Positions 24,674-35,467 of a stretch of DNA of 64,000 nucleotides are shown in pieces. The DNA is from Cladobotryum mycophilum (taxonomy: Eukaryota; Ascomycota; Sordariomycetes; Hypocreales; Hypocreaceae). The notes below the pieces were generated by a model, which did not search any database, was not told the DNA's origin, and worked only from the letters and a program-made list of their open reading frames with translations. The position numbers and the translations under genes were made by a program. The stretch is taken from contig CM071589.1 of assembly GCA_036429605.1 (NCBI GenBank), positions 4,526,001-4,590,000 of the forward strand. The letters run 5' to 3'. The first letter of the stretch is position 1, and the number at the start of each line of letters is the position of its first letter.

Positions 24674-27633
24674 ATGCAGATGCTTCGCTGCAGCCGGATG
24701 AGCCTCAGAGGGGCCCGGCTGATATCACAATGCTCTTACACAAAAACCGCTCTGGGCATCTCAACAACAGCCACGACCTGGTCGACGACACTCCCACGGC
24801 ATGATCCGCGATTGATAACCCAAAGACGGTACGCCGTCGACCTGGCTTCATTAGACAGCAAGTGGCGTCAAGTATGGGGCGAATACCGCAACAATGACAA
24901 AGACAATCACGAGGGGAAGCAATCCCGCTATGTCTTGCCAATGTTTCCCTATCCCTCCGGCACCCTTCACCTCGGTCACCTCCGCGTCTACACAATTGCC
25001 GATGTAGTTGCTCGATATCATGCTCTCAAGGGCGAAAAGGTGCTGCTACCAATGGGTTGGGATGCCTTTGGCTTGCCGGCGGAGAATGCCGCTCTTGAAA
25101 GAGGTGTTGCTCCGGAGAGCTGGACCAAAAGCAATATTGCCAAGATGAAGAGTCAGCTTGATTTGATGAATGGTAGCTGGGACTGGTCTAGAGTGAGATA
25201 TTCGCTGTCCTTTTACTTCCCTGAGTGTAGGCTGACTGATGTTAGGAATTAGCAACTTGCGACCCTGAATTTTATAAACATACTCAAAAGCTATTCCTCA
25301 TGCTTCACGAACAAGGGCTTGCCTATCAAGCCGAAGCCGAAGTCAACTATGACCCCGTAGACAAGACGGTCTTGGCAAACGAACAAGTTGATGCGAATGG
25401 CTTTTCTTGGAGGTCCGGCGCCAAGGTTGAGAAGAGAAAACTAAAACAATGGTTCTTCCGAATCTCTGAGTTTAGTGAGGATCTCCTCAAGGACCTTGAT
25501 GTCTTGGCCAAAGATGACGCCTGGCCCGAGCACGTTATTTCTCAGCAAAGGAACTGGCTGGGCAAATCAACCGGTGCCATGCTCAAGTTTCATCTAATGG
25601 CTTTTGGACACACCATTAGGGATCCTCTCAAGGTCTTCACGACTCGACCCGATACTCTATATGGAGTCCAGTATCTAGCTCTAGCTTCTACCCACCCGAT
25701 CGTGGTTGAACTGGCAAAAGAGGACGCTGAGCTACAAGCATTCCTAGATACACTACCGGGACTGCCTGCGGACTCCAAAGTCGGCTATCTCTTGTCACAT
25801 ATACGCGCCATCAATCCTCTAGCATATGATGAAAAGTCTCCAGATGCTGTCAAGGCATCTTTACCCATCTACGTTGCCCCATATGTCTTGGGTGATTACG
25901 GCGAAGGGGCCGTCATGGGGGTGCCCGGTCATGACCTGCGTGATCACACATTCTGGAAAGAGCATCAAACCGATCATCCAGTCCGAATAGTTCTTGCTGC
26001 TTCCGAAGATGGATCAACTACTGCTATGAAAAATGAACCCTTTGTACAGCACGGTATCATGACAGAACGCAGCGGCATATTCAAGGGAAAGCCGTCTAGA
26101 GAAGCCGGAGAGATGATGGTTCGCATACTTGAAGCTACAAACCTTGCCAGTTCTATCACAAAATGGCGGCTCCGCGATTGGCTCATCAGCCGACAGAGGT
26201 ATTGGGGCGCACCTATACCGATCGTTCATTGCGATTCGTGCGGCGCTGTCCCGGTCCCGGATGAGCAATTGCCTGTGCTGCTTCCCAAAGTCGACAACCA
26301 TTGGGCAAAGGGCAAGGCCGGTAATGCATTGGAATCGTCCCCTGAGTTTGTGGAGACAGAGTGCCCCAAGTGTCATGGCCCCGCCCGAAGAGATACCGAT
26401 ACAATGGATACCTTTGTCGACTCGAGTTGGTACTATGCTAGATTTACAGACCCACATAATACTGAACAGCTCTTCTCCCCCGATGCTGCCAAGAAGCTGC
26501 CGGTCGATATCTATATCGGTGGAGTCGAGCATGCTATTCTGCATCTGTTATATGCTCGCTTCATCTACAAGTTCCTGACCACCACACCGCTTCTTCCTCA
26601 GCATCCGAAGGACGGACCCGCAACATCTGCCGAGCCATTCAAGCGATTGATCACCCAGGGGATGGTCCATGGAAAGACGTACATCGATCCCGACAGCGGT
26701 AAGTTTCTCAAGCCAGACGAGGTGGATTTGACGGAGCCCCTCAAGCCTCGGGTCGTTACCACAGGTTCCCCAGCAACCGTTGCATACGAGAAGATGTCCA
26801 AATCCAAGCACAACGGCGTAGACCCCACAGAGTTTATATCTAAATATGGTGCGGATCCAACGAGGGCCCACATGCTCTTTCAAGCTCCCGTTGCAGACAT
26901 TCTAAACTGGGATGAGTCCAAGATCTCTGGCGTGACTCGCTGGTTGCAGAAGCTTCACGACCAGGTGACGGTGCTGGCCGCTTTCCCTGAGGATTCGGTC
27001 TTGGCGAAAGAATACTTTGCCACGCGACGTCCATTGGATATCCAGCGCTCAAAGAAGATGAGCCCAGCTGATAAGGAGAGGGAGCAAAAGTGGGACGCTG
27101 AGACGGCCCTTTGGAGAGAGACGCAGCATAAAATTGAGTCCATCACGCGCAGTTATGAAAAGATTTATCAGTTAAACGTCGTCGTGTCAGATTTAATGAC
27201 TCTCACCAACGAATTAATCCAACACAAGCAAGCAGATGTGGGAATTAGGCGACAAACAGCCAGTATCATTATCTGTCTCATGGCGCCCATAACTCCGGCC
27301 TTTGCCGAGGAATGCTGGAGCATACTACACCCCTCCAAGGGCTCCATCTTTACAACGGCAGAGTTTCCCGTTCAGGATGGCAGCCTTCCGCTCCTGCAGG
27401 CCGAGCGTATCCGGTGCGCAGTACAGATTAACGGCAAGCTCCGCGGCACGGTGACGATTCCGCGACCACCGAGTGGTGTCGCGGGGGACGATTTGCGTGA
27501 GTGGATGGTTAATGCCATTCTCAATACGGAAGAGGGTAGAGATAAGTTTGGCGAAGGAGGAGGGTATGACGTGAAGAAGGCGAGGAGGACGATTGCGGTG
27601 GGTGGGGGAAAAGTGATAAATTTTGTAATGTAG
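24674..27633 (+). CDS. Leucyl-tRNA synthetase, mitochondrial
   Basis: Charges mitochondrial tRNA-Leu; the orthologue is NAM2 in yeast and leu-5 in Neurospora, where it also has splicing roles. Two exons, 24674-25192 and 25246-27633, with a 53-nt GTGAGA/GTTAG intron, give 968 residues, normal for the family. The class I signature HLGH is at about residues 99-102 and KMSKS at about 689-693. The editing domain includes TTRPDTLYG near residue 305. The GWDAFGLPAENAA and DTFVDSSWYYARF stretches typical of bacterial/mitochondrial LeuRS are present. The first 54 residues are basic and Ser/Thr-rich without acidic clusters, as expected for a mitochondrial import signal. I chose the ATG at 24674 because it begins that presequence; ATG 24545 in the same frame is possible. 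The frame is intact over 2.9 kb. Confidence 0.95.
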
Positions 27634-29304
27634 TGTATGATATGAAGATACCCTTGATCTATAGAAGCAAGATTTTGATAAAAGGGAGTATATAGTCCAG
27701 CCGAGGACTCTGATGCCCGTTCCACATATGCAGTCTAATTAGTCTCGATGAATGTAACATAACGTTAAGTTGATACGATCCCCGTGCCGTGGCATGGTTA
27801 TCACAACGTCCTCCCTGCCAAGTTAAGTGGGGAGAATGCAAATAAAAGTGAATCAGATGGCCTTTCCCTTGTGCGTAAATAGAGAACGAAGAGGGGAGTT
27901 TGATGAGTCTCCAACAGAAGCGAGTCTTGTGGTGTAAATGACTATGCCTTGTTAGTTGTCCACCTCGCCCAGTCCAAGCCCCGGAAGAAGAAGAAGAGGA
28001 AGAGGAAGAAGAGGAAGAGATGACAGCTAAAGTCGATCCATGGATGTTGCAGTTGCTACTAGCCCTGCGTCATCGGTGCGGGCTGGGTAGATTGCAGGAC
28101 GGCACGGGTCCCCACCGACGACGTGGGCTATACGGCTGATATGGATCTTGCCGATGGGCCGGGTGTATTTGAACTAGTTTGATCTTGGGTTAGTCGTAGG
28201 GGGGGCAGCCGGGTGAAGGACCCATTCTGTCTGGGTCGGGATACCAGATCAAGACGCGGATCATCTTGGGGAAACTAGGGGGAGAATGAAGATGTTATTG
28301 TCCATTTCCTAGATAACCTTGGATGTCATTATATGATAAGTGACCAAGAGGAGGAAATCAGGATACTATCTGGATTAGGTTATCATGAAATAAGTCCAAG
28401 GTCAATCCTTGTTTTTGGCGACCGAGGCCATCAAATTATCCAGCAACAACCCTACCGCCTTGACACAAGTAGAATCATTTGATATTTAAGAAATACTATA
28501 CTCATTACCCTCGCTACCCTCGAGGCTCCATTCACTCTTGCAGCGCCCTCCTATGGCCCCATCGACAACTCCATCGCAAAAAGCACAAGGGGGCTTCACG
28601 ACATAGCCATAGCCTTACTTACAATCAGGCGCTCCTCATCTACTCATAAACACATAAAACAAGAATAAGCCTTTACTGATAATCTGGGGCGCATCTCCGC
28701 GGGTGATCACGGCTGTCAAGCCGTCAAGCTGTAAAAGGGGGAACATACTAGCACTATCCATCATTTCAAGACATTCGTCCGTACGTCCACCTGAGCTTCG
28801 GCATGGGAAACATTTTCCCGCTTCTTCTACTTGTACTTGTAATACATACAAGTAACCACGCGAATCCTAGTACTACTATTCTCACTACAAACCCTTGTAC
28901 CGTGCAATATCCCGACTTCAACGATCCGCTCTTGGCGGGCGGGCTCAAGATCCTTGTAATGAGACATCCGCCCTCAACTACCACTTACTTTGTACAAGTC
29001 CTATTCAGCTTTATTTAGTCAGGGCTAGTAATAGTAAAGAAGCAACGTTTTTCTGTTTTGGTTCACAGTCGTCCCATTATGATATCACTGGTCTCTCCAA
29101 TGCGAGATCAGTGCGTATTAGGCGTGTGTGTGCTCTAACTGTTGCCCCCAAGAAGACAAAACACATATATAAAGGTCGCGCAGCCCTCCCTCCCACCTCC
29201 GAGCAAACTCCTCCCAGCTCAACATCTTGTGAACATCAAAACTCCCTACTCTTTTACCTTTTTTGAATTGTCAGTAAACAAAACCACCAACTATACCCAT
29301 CACC
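27634..29304. other. Intergenic, LeuRS to small secreted protein gene
   Basis: No gene is supportable. It has a GAA/GAG-rich purine tract at 27985-28020, several short AT-rich parts around 28300-28500, and the promoter of the next gene at its right end. Short open frames on both strands have no protein-like features. Confidence 0.55.
29166..29173 (+). promoter_or_regulatory. TATA-like element of the small secreted protein gene
   Basis: A TATATAAA octamer lies 132 bp before the ATG at 29305, followed by a CT-rich stretch and a CAA/ACCA-rich leader directly before CACCATG. This is a typical strong-promoter layout for fungal genes encoding secreted proteins. No experimental start site is known to me. 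Confidence 0.5.
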
Positions 29305-29764
29305 ATGTTTTCCCTCCGGAGCATCCTCCTCGCCGTCGCTCTTCTCGAGACGGCTTCATTCGCTCTGGCTGCTCCTCCTCCTGTGGACATTAATAGCATT
29401 ACTCAAGATGTTCAGCCCATTGGTACGTAACATACCTCGAAACGACACAACACATACACACATACTCGCTTCCTCCCCCCCCCAAAAAAAAACAACAACA
29501 AGTTCTAACCAAAATCCCCCCAACCACAGTCGACACCATCCTACCCCCCATCAATTAGCGCGAAGCAGACTCCAACCCCTAGACGTGCTCTCCGTTCAAG
29601 CCTCGTGCTACGTAACCTCCAAGAAGGGAAAAAACTGCCACGCGAGCATGTGTCCCGCGAACGAGCAGTGCAAGGTCAACGACAAGGGCACCTGCGTCTA
29701 CAAAAACGCCAAAAAGAGCAGATCATTTGGTTGCGAGCAGTGCTCGTGCAAGACTTCCAATTAA
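29305..29764 (+). CDS. Small secreted cysteine-rich protein, C-run frame break or alternative splice acceptor
   Basis: Exon 1 (29305-29422) encodes a clear signal peptide: a short basic N-terminus, a hydrophobic core (ILLAVALLETASFALA) and an Ala-rich cleavage site near residue 22-23. The second exon encodes a Lys-rich domain of about 55 residues with eight cysteines, starting ASCYVTSKK and ending at TAA 29764. I recognise no family; the size and even Cys number suggest disulfides and a secreted effector- or defence-like role, which is inference. The usual acceptor CACAG at 29529, about 20 nt after a CTAAC branch-like site, leads into a stop at 29556-29558. One more C in the C6 run 29544-29549 would open the frame through to the Cys domain (about 117 residues). 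Without that, acceptors at 29558, 29582 or 29600 are all in phase; 29582 (CCCCTAG) gives 99 residues. Confidence 0.7.
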
Positions 29765-30277
29765 GCAATGTATGTTGCTTCTAGGGCGTAACTATGCAAC
29801 AGTATTTGGGCGGAAGAGGGGGGGGTTGTTGGATAGTATAATATGATTGCGTTGATTTGTTTTTTTGGCTTCTGTTAAAGAAGGTTGCTGTGTGTACAAA
29901 CATTTGTGTTATTTATTCTATTGCGTAGCTGGGCCAAGTGCCAGTTCGAGCTAGAGGGTAAAAGAGACATCTTGATCCATAGCGTTAGCAGTCATCAACA
30001 CAACCAAGGTTGTCTGTCGAATGCACTCGATTGCTATGAAGGCCACTGCATTCCTGTGATACGACGCTCCACGCGCTGGTTCTCATCATTCTGCTACGCT
30101 CCCAAGGTCATAGACGAGAAATCAGACCATAGATCTATCGCTGTTCATCATCACACCATGCTACCCTACCATCACAATGCCGGGTTACATGGTTCAACGC
30201 TTTGGTATTATACAACGCTATATATGGACATGTAATGATGAAGGGAAATTCTCTCAAATCCTGAAACATGATGGCGA
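29765..30277. other. Intergenic between convergent genes
   Basis: No gene is supportable. A G run of 8 occurs near 29818-29825. The open frame at 29885-30235 has no domain or signal and is probably chance. Both 3' untranslated regions probably lie here. Confidence 0.55.
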
Positions 30278-31226
30278 TTAATCTAAATGCTGCCTATCCT
30301 CCTCTAGTAGAGCCTCGCTTTCGGGATCGCTGACGCTCTTCTTGTTATAAAGAATGTAATGCTGCACCATGAAGATGCTGTCGAAAACCAAGCTCGCGTT
30401 GCCAATAGCGAGCTTGATTGGGTTGCCGGTGATTCCGCTCCAGTCTCGCAGCAGGTAGCTGTCGATGCCCAGCTGGGAAAGACTCAGGATGCCGCCTCCG
30501 ACGTCGAGCAGGATCTGCCAGATGCTCCAGCCCTGCGTGCTCTTGTTGCGGCGGTTGGCCAGGATCTGGGGCGTGTACTTGACGAGGGTGACGACGACCT
30601 TGACGTAGCCGATGGCGTAGATGACATCGAGCTCGCACCAGTCGATGGAGGGATCACCGCTCGGGGTCGTGCCTACGATGAGCAAAGTGGTGAGAACACC
30701 GAGGATACCACCACCGAAGATACCGAGGATGAATCGACTTGGCTTGTTTCCGGGGTTCGGCCCAAAGCTCCAAGCAGAAGAGAGAAAGTACTGCGATGCG
30801 GTTATGATGCTGAGGATCAGGGCGTGGACGGCAAAGGTGACGTCGTTGAACTGGACAGTAGGGGTGGTGTTGTGGTAGCGAGCTGCATATTGGCTGCGAA
30901 TAAGGGGCGAGTAATAGAATGCGATATTAGAGATGGAGTAGGCAAGGTAACCTGTGCGCATAAAGGTGTAAGCCAAGGCCATGCAAGTTTTACGGTCTGT
31001 CACTGTGGATCTGGATTGGATTTGCCGTGTTGCTGATCTGGATCCGGGCGCGGTGGTGGGTTAGGGGTAGCTTACCAAGGCAGTTGATCAAGGGAAAGTC
31101 AACAGTCGTGCCCGTCGTCGACTTGCGGTCATAGTTGAGCAACGGCTGAGGATAAAACGAGGCGCTCCACCAGATGAAGTATATCCATCCGAAGAGGCCC
31201 GACAGGAAGCGCAAGAAGCCATCCAT
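30278..31226 (-). CDS. Cystinosin-like PQ-loop transporter
   Basis: Two exons on the minus strand, 31226-31076 and 31002-30278, with a 73-nt GTAAGC/CACAG intron, give 291 residues. Seven membrane segments are expected. The two PQ loops are visible as SFYPQPLLNYDRKST (residues about 23-37) and VKYTPQILANRRNKSTQGWSI in the second half, both with the K/R-S-T-x-G continuation typical of cystinosin. DFPLIN and the aspartates after the PQ loops match residues used for proton-coupled cystine export in the family. Animal CTNS acts in lysosomes and yeast Ers1 in endosome/vacuole membranes, so a vacuolar or endosomal cystine exporter is the likely role. The C-terminus ends in an acidic, leucine-containing tail (SEALLEEDRQHLD), which could serve as a sorting signal. 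The frame is intact. It is convergent with the small secreted protein gene. Confidence 0.92.
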
Positions 31227-31488
31227 GATGTGAGATTATATCCCGTCCTACTCGTAAGGCGCAAGACAAAACGGCAACGATAGAGAGCGGCTCGTATGAT
31301 CGGGGACTTGGCAAATGGCAAAAAAAAAAGTCTCGAGTGCTCGGCGATGATTCAGAAGATGCTCTGTTGTTGTTGGTGGGTGTTTGGTTGGTTGGTTGGT
31401 TCCCCCGGGGTTTCAAGCTCAGGCCATGAAGATGCAACAATGCAAGCGAAGGAATGGCTGTAATGAATGTGAAGGTGAATGTGAATGT

Positions 31489-31491
<3 letters not shown>

Positions 31492-31534
<43 letters not shown>
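31492..31534. repeat. (GT)n microsatellite
   Basis: About 20 uninterrupted GT units, the longest dinucleotide run in the window, lying about 270 bp upstream of the cystinosin-like gene start. Confidence 0.95.
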
Positions 31535-31535
<1 letters not shown>

Positions 31536-32451
31536 TGGAAGTGAGTGTGAATGAGTGTAAAACGTGACCACAAGAATGTCGTGGGCTGAAGTGCGCATGA
31601 CGTGCCCAAGATACGCGTATCTTCTTCGAGGACCTATCACGTAATCGGGATGGGAGGTCATGCAGTCCTTGTGTTGTTGTTGCGTACCCGGAAACGGTTT
31701 AACGTTGCGTTTTACACTTTTTACAGGGAACGGAGTGCCTAATCTGGCAAGCATTGCTCTCCTTTTTTCCCTTTACTATTAGTCAGATAAAATAATTAAG
31801 TAGATGCCTACTATACGTGATCTATATGAAAGGAGTGTTTTTTTAACAACCGAAAACTATCGGTCTAAAGGATGAAAGGAATAAAGGAATAAACAACCCT
31901 TGTTAACTTGACAATAGAGTGATCCATCCCTCAGGAGTTCATCGGATAAAGGAGCCGTGCATGGGATGGATGTCAGCTTGGTTACCAAGGGTACGTACCT
32001 ACTCCCCTCTTATCTCTGCCTTATCAGCTGTAGCGTCCCGTTTTTTTGTGGGGAGTTGCATTGAGCCCCGATTAAGCCTAGACCATCCATGCCTGCCCCC
32101 GTAATTTTGTATCTTGTATCTTGTATCTTGTACTTTGTACTTTTTGGGACCCGACATTCTTCATCACCCGATTCCTTCGGCATTGGCTATGCAATGTCCA
32201 ATATCCATATCATTAATTGATTAATTAATTGCATCACTGTACATGATTATCATACCGAGAGAACCGTATGATGCTCACCTGTCAAGTAACACATGTCGGA
32301 ACGGAACCCAACCATCCCATTTCCGCCCTAAGCCAAGACTATGCCTGTGTCAGTGCCTGTGCCTGTGCCTGTGCCTATGCCAGACCAATGTCCATGGAAT
32401 GCGCGTCGGCCGAACCACCAACAGCAATGACAGAACCGTGACAGCATCATC

Positions 32452-32497
32452 ATACATACATGCATGCATGCAGGCAGGCAGGCAGGCAGGCAGGCAA
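32452..32497. repeat. Compound CATA/CATG/CAGG tetranucleotide repeat
   Basis: Tandem CATA, then CATG, then six CAGG-type units. The stepwise single-base change of the unit suggests that slippage and point mutation built the array. Confidence 0.9.
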
Positions 32498-33977
32498 GGT
32501 GAGATGAAACAAAACAGGTGATAGTGATAGGTGTATGTACGGAGCACTGTCGCATCGAGATCAAAGTTCCCCTTTCCGCCTTCCGCTGTGGATTTCTCAT
32601 CCGGGTCTTCCTGTCGGTATGTTTATTTGTATGTTTATGTTTCACTCGGACCGGGCCAAAAAGGAACTCCTTGTTCCGTTTTGCTCAGCAGATCAACCTC
32701 ATCATCATCATCATCATCATCATCATCAGCAGCACCATCACCATGTCTTTGTTTCATCTCATCACATCACATCACGATTACTCACCGTCATTTGCCAAAG
32801 CCTGCTTGATCCAAAACAAAGCAAAATCAAGTAGCCTATATGATCTAGAGAGGAAAAGAAAACAGCAAGACAAGATAATCAAGATTCCAACACATTCCCA
32901 ATGCAACCCCTACGGACTGCCTACAAGTGCTCCGTACCAATGCAGGTAAGTACTGGGTACTGGGTACTACCAGGTAGGTAGTAATTTAATTAGGCTTCTA
33001 CTTGTGCGACCTGCCGATTGCCGGAAAAGGGACCCTGTATTCATTGTTACCTTATGCAACAACACACATGGATTGGGGGGAGGGGGGGCATTGGATGGCA
33101 TGTTAGCTCTTACATCGTGTGTTCCTGGTGCCACCAACCAGGAAAAAAGAAAAGAAAAAAAATCAACAATAGAGAAGCAAGATGGAGAAGACAGAGAAGA
33201 GAGAGAGAGATAATTAAACCCATGTCATGCCATGGGACCCAATCGATAACACACAGACCTTTGTTTCTGCACGACACAGAGACAAGCCCAACCAAGCCCA
33301 GCCCACTTTCTTCGGAGTGAAGCGGCGCCACCCAGATAATGCTTGATACATACGACCCATGTTCGGGCGGTCAGGTACTGTATGTACGGAGTTCGGTTCA
33401 GACATTGTCTCTTTTTCCTTTTTTCCTTTCCCTTCTTTCCTTTCCCTTCTCCATCTTTCACACGGCCCTCTTTCGGTAAGTCAGTCGGTCAGTCAGTCAG
33501 TCAGTCAGGAGATGGAAGAGAAGAGAGAGAGAGAGAGAGGGAAGGGAGGGGCCCTTACCGCGGAGGTCCCGGACTGGTGTGATACAACATGAATGGTGTA
33601 ACATGGAACAGAGTGCATGTCACTTATCGGTTGCACCATTTTTACTATATATCCCCTTTTCCCCTACCTATGAAGGATTTTCGATTGGAAGGTGGGTCAA
33701 TGGCAAGGTCAATTACAAGCACTTGTTCATAATTACTCCTTTCAGCTACAGCATCTGCCTCTTATAGATATATATATATAAGATAGACCCTTCAGATCGT
33801 TGGGTCGGATAGCATCCAGCATTCTATACGACTCACTCAACTTCATCATTCTATACAGCTCATTCGGCTTCATCATTCACTTCATCCAAGTGACGATATA
33901 TATATATACTATACATACCTACCTACCTACCTCTCTTATCACTACCACTTACCAGTCCACCACCACCACCACCCACC

Positions 33978-34765
33978 ATGGCTCTCACCGAAGCTTTGAC
34001 ATGCTCAACCTCATCTGATTTAATATCAATGACTTTGACATCTATGCCATCTACATCACCACCACAATCGCCAACCAATTCAGTTTCTACATACTCAACC
34101 TCAACCTCAACATCAGCCTCAAAACCCCCGTCGGCTTCCTCTCCCTCCCCTAGAAATCCGCCTCGAAATCTACAAACTCCTCCTCATCCTACCCCCCAAC
34201 TCCTCCTCCTCCTCCTCCAAGTTCCCCCCTCCAAGTCCCCCATCCCTGGCCGCCACGAGCCACACACCTACATCTCCCCATCCATCCTCCTCGCCAACCG
34301 CCTCATCAACTACGAGGCCACTCCCTTACTCTACTCCTCCAACATCTTCATCGCCCACCCCTCCATGCTCGCCTCCTTCCCTCGCCTGCGCTCATGGTAC
34401 TCCCCTTGCGCGAGTCCTCCGTCCTGCCCCGCATCCGCCGCTTCCACGTGCAGGTTCGCCTGGACAACGACGTAAACTACGACCGCCTCGCCGTCGCCAA
34501 GGCCTTCTCCGGCCTTCGCGAGCTGTCCGTCGAGCTCGTGCAGAGCGAGTTCCTGGGCGCAGGGTACGACAATCTGACCCGCTTCGAGGACGTCCGCGGC
34601 GTCGGCAGGGTCACCATCTGGGGGAGCACCACGGGCTTCGAGGACTACGTGTGCTGGCTCCAGGGCGCCATGATGAGCGAGCCAGGGGCCCAGGTCCCTG
34701 CGTTTGAAGCTTCGGATACTATACTGGCTCAGGTTCTGAATGCGCGCCTTGGCTCGCACAACTAA
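33978..34765 (+). pseudogene. 2EXR/F-box-like motif protein gene with four apparent frame breaks
   Basis: No single frame covers this gene. Fragments in successive frames read as one protein of about 263 residues: a Ser/Thr/Pro-rich N-terminus from ATG 33978, then FLSLPLEIRLEIYKLLL, the opening motif of fungal 2EXR and related F-box-like proteins. Next come a segment with ILLANRLINYEATPLLYSS, typical of the same family, and a C-terminal part from about 34406 to TAA 34765. Each change of frame needs one extra base and falls in a C run: 34125-34129, 34147-34150, 34224-34229 and 34402-34405. Codons between the breaks keep strong C-ending bias, so decay, if real, is recent. Proteins of this type are large, fast-changing families of unknown role. 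Either a pseudogene or a C-rich gene hit by repeated under-calls. Confidence 0.62.
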
Positions 34766-35467
34766 AAACAGAAAGAAAAAAAAAAACTGGTTTCAACATC
34801 TAATGTATAATGGTAGATAGACAGTATATGATAACCCACGTCAGTCAAAAGTCATTGACTTTGTATGTATGGAGGAAAAAAGAACAATGCCAAACCTTTC
34901 ATGTCATGATAAAACAGGATATCCCACGCAGTCACAGTCTGCAAATCGTTACAGAACAGATATATAAACATCTCATTGAATGACAAAAAACCATCACCTT
35001 TTTTGTATAACCCCCAAAAGTTTTCCCTCTAGTTCCTCTAGATACATGCCACCGTCTAGGTCTAAAGGCCTCTCTACCTCTTCTTCTTCTTCTACTACTA
35101 CTTCTTTTGGTCCTCATCAAAAAAACTCCCATGCAACATTCACCGTGCAAAACCACAAGTGGTCCTCTATGCAAGGCATTACCCACCAACCCCCTTTACT
35201 TTTTTGGATACACAAACAAGAAGAAGAAGAAGAAATAAACACAAATGAAAACAAAAATAAAGACGAAAGAATGAATAGGAAGAAGAGAGAAAAAAAAAGG
35301 GAACATAGAGAAAGCATCGCCCGTTCATGCCATGTAACCCAAAAACGCCTGTTCTGATGCACCTTTGTATCGGAAGAAGATTTCCGTTCACTCCCTCCCA
35401 TCTATACATGGCTTTCTAAAGGGAGAGAGAAAAAAGTCACGCCGCCCACATGATACAAAAAAGTTGT
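34766..35467. other. Intergenic between convergent genes
   Basis: No gene is supportable. TTC/GAA-rich purine and pyrimidine tracts at 35080-35110 and 35220-35310 dominate. The 3' untranslated regions of the 2EXR-like gene and the carrier gene probably occupy it. Confidence 0.55.

Larger units (their letters stand above)
31227..33977. other. Intergenic, repeat-rich
   Basis: No gene is supportable. It contains (GT)n at 31492-31534, 7-bp TTGTATC units at 32107-32140, a TTAATTAA-type patch near 32213-32230, CATG/CAGG tetramers at 32452-32497, (CAT)n at 32699-32728, GTAC/TAGGTA-rich sequence at 32940-32985, AGTC tetramers at 33479-33508 and GA repeats at 33520-33540. AT repeats and ACCT tetramers near 33765-33930 form the leader of the following gene. 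The many short open frames are translations of these repeats. Confidence 0.55.

Noticed and set aside
30359..31036. 225-codon open frame antisense to the cystinosin-like gene
   Set aside because: Exact shadow of a strongly conserved gene; Asp/Gly/Val-rich with no membrane or domain features.
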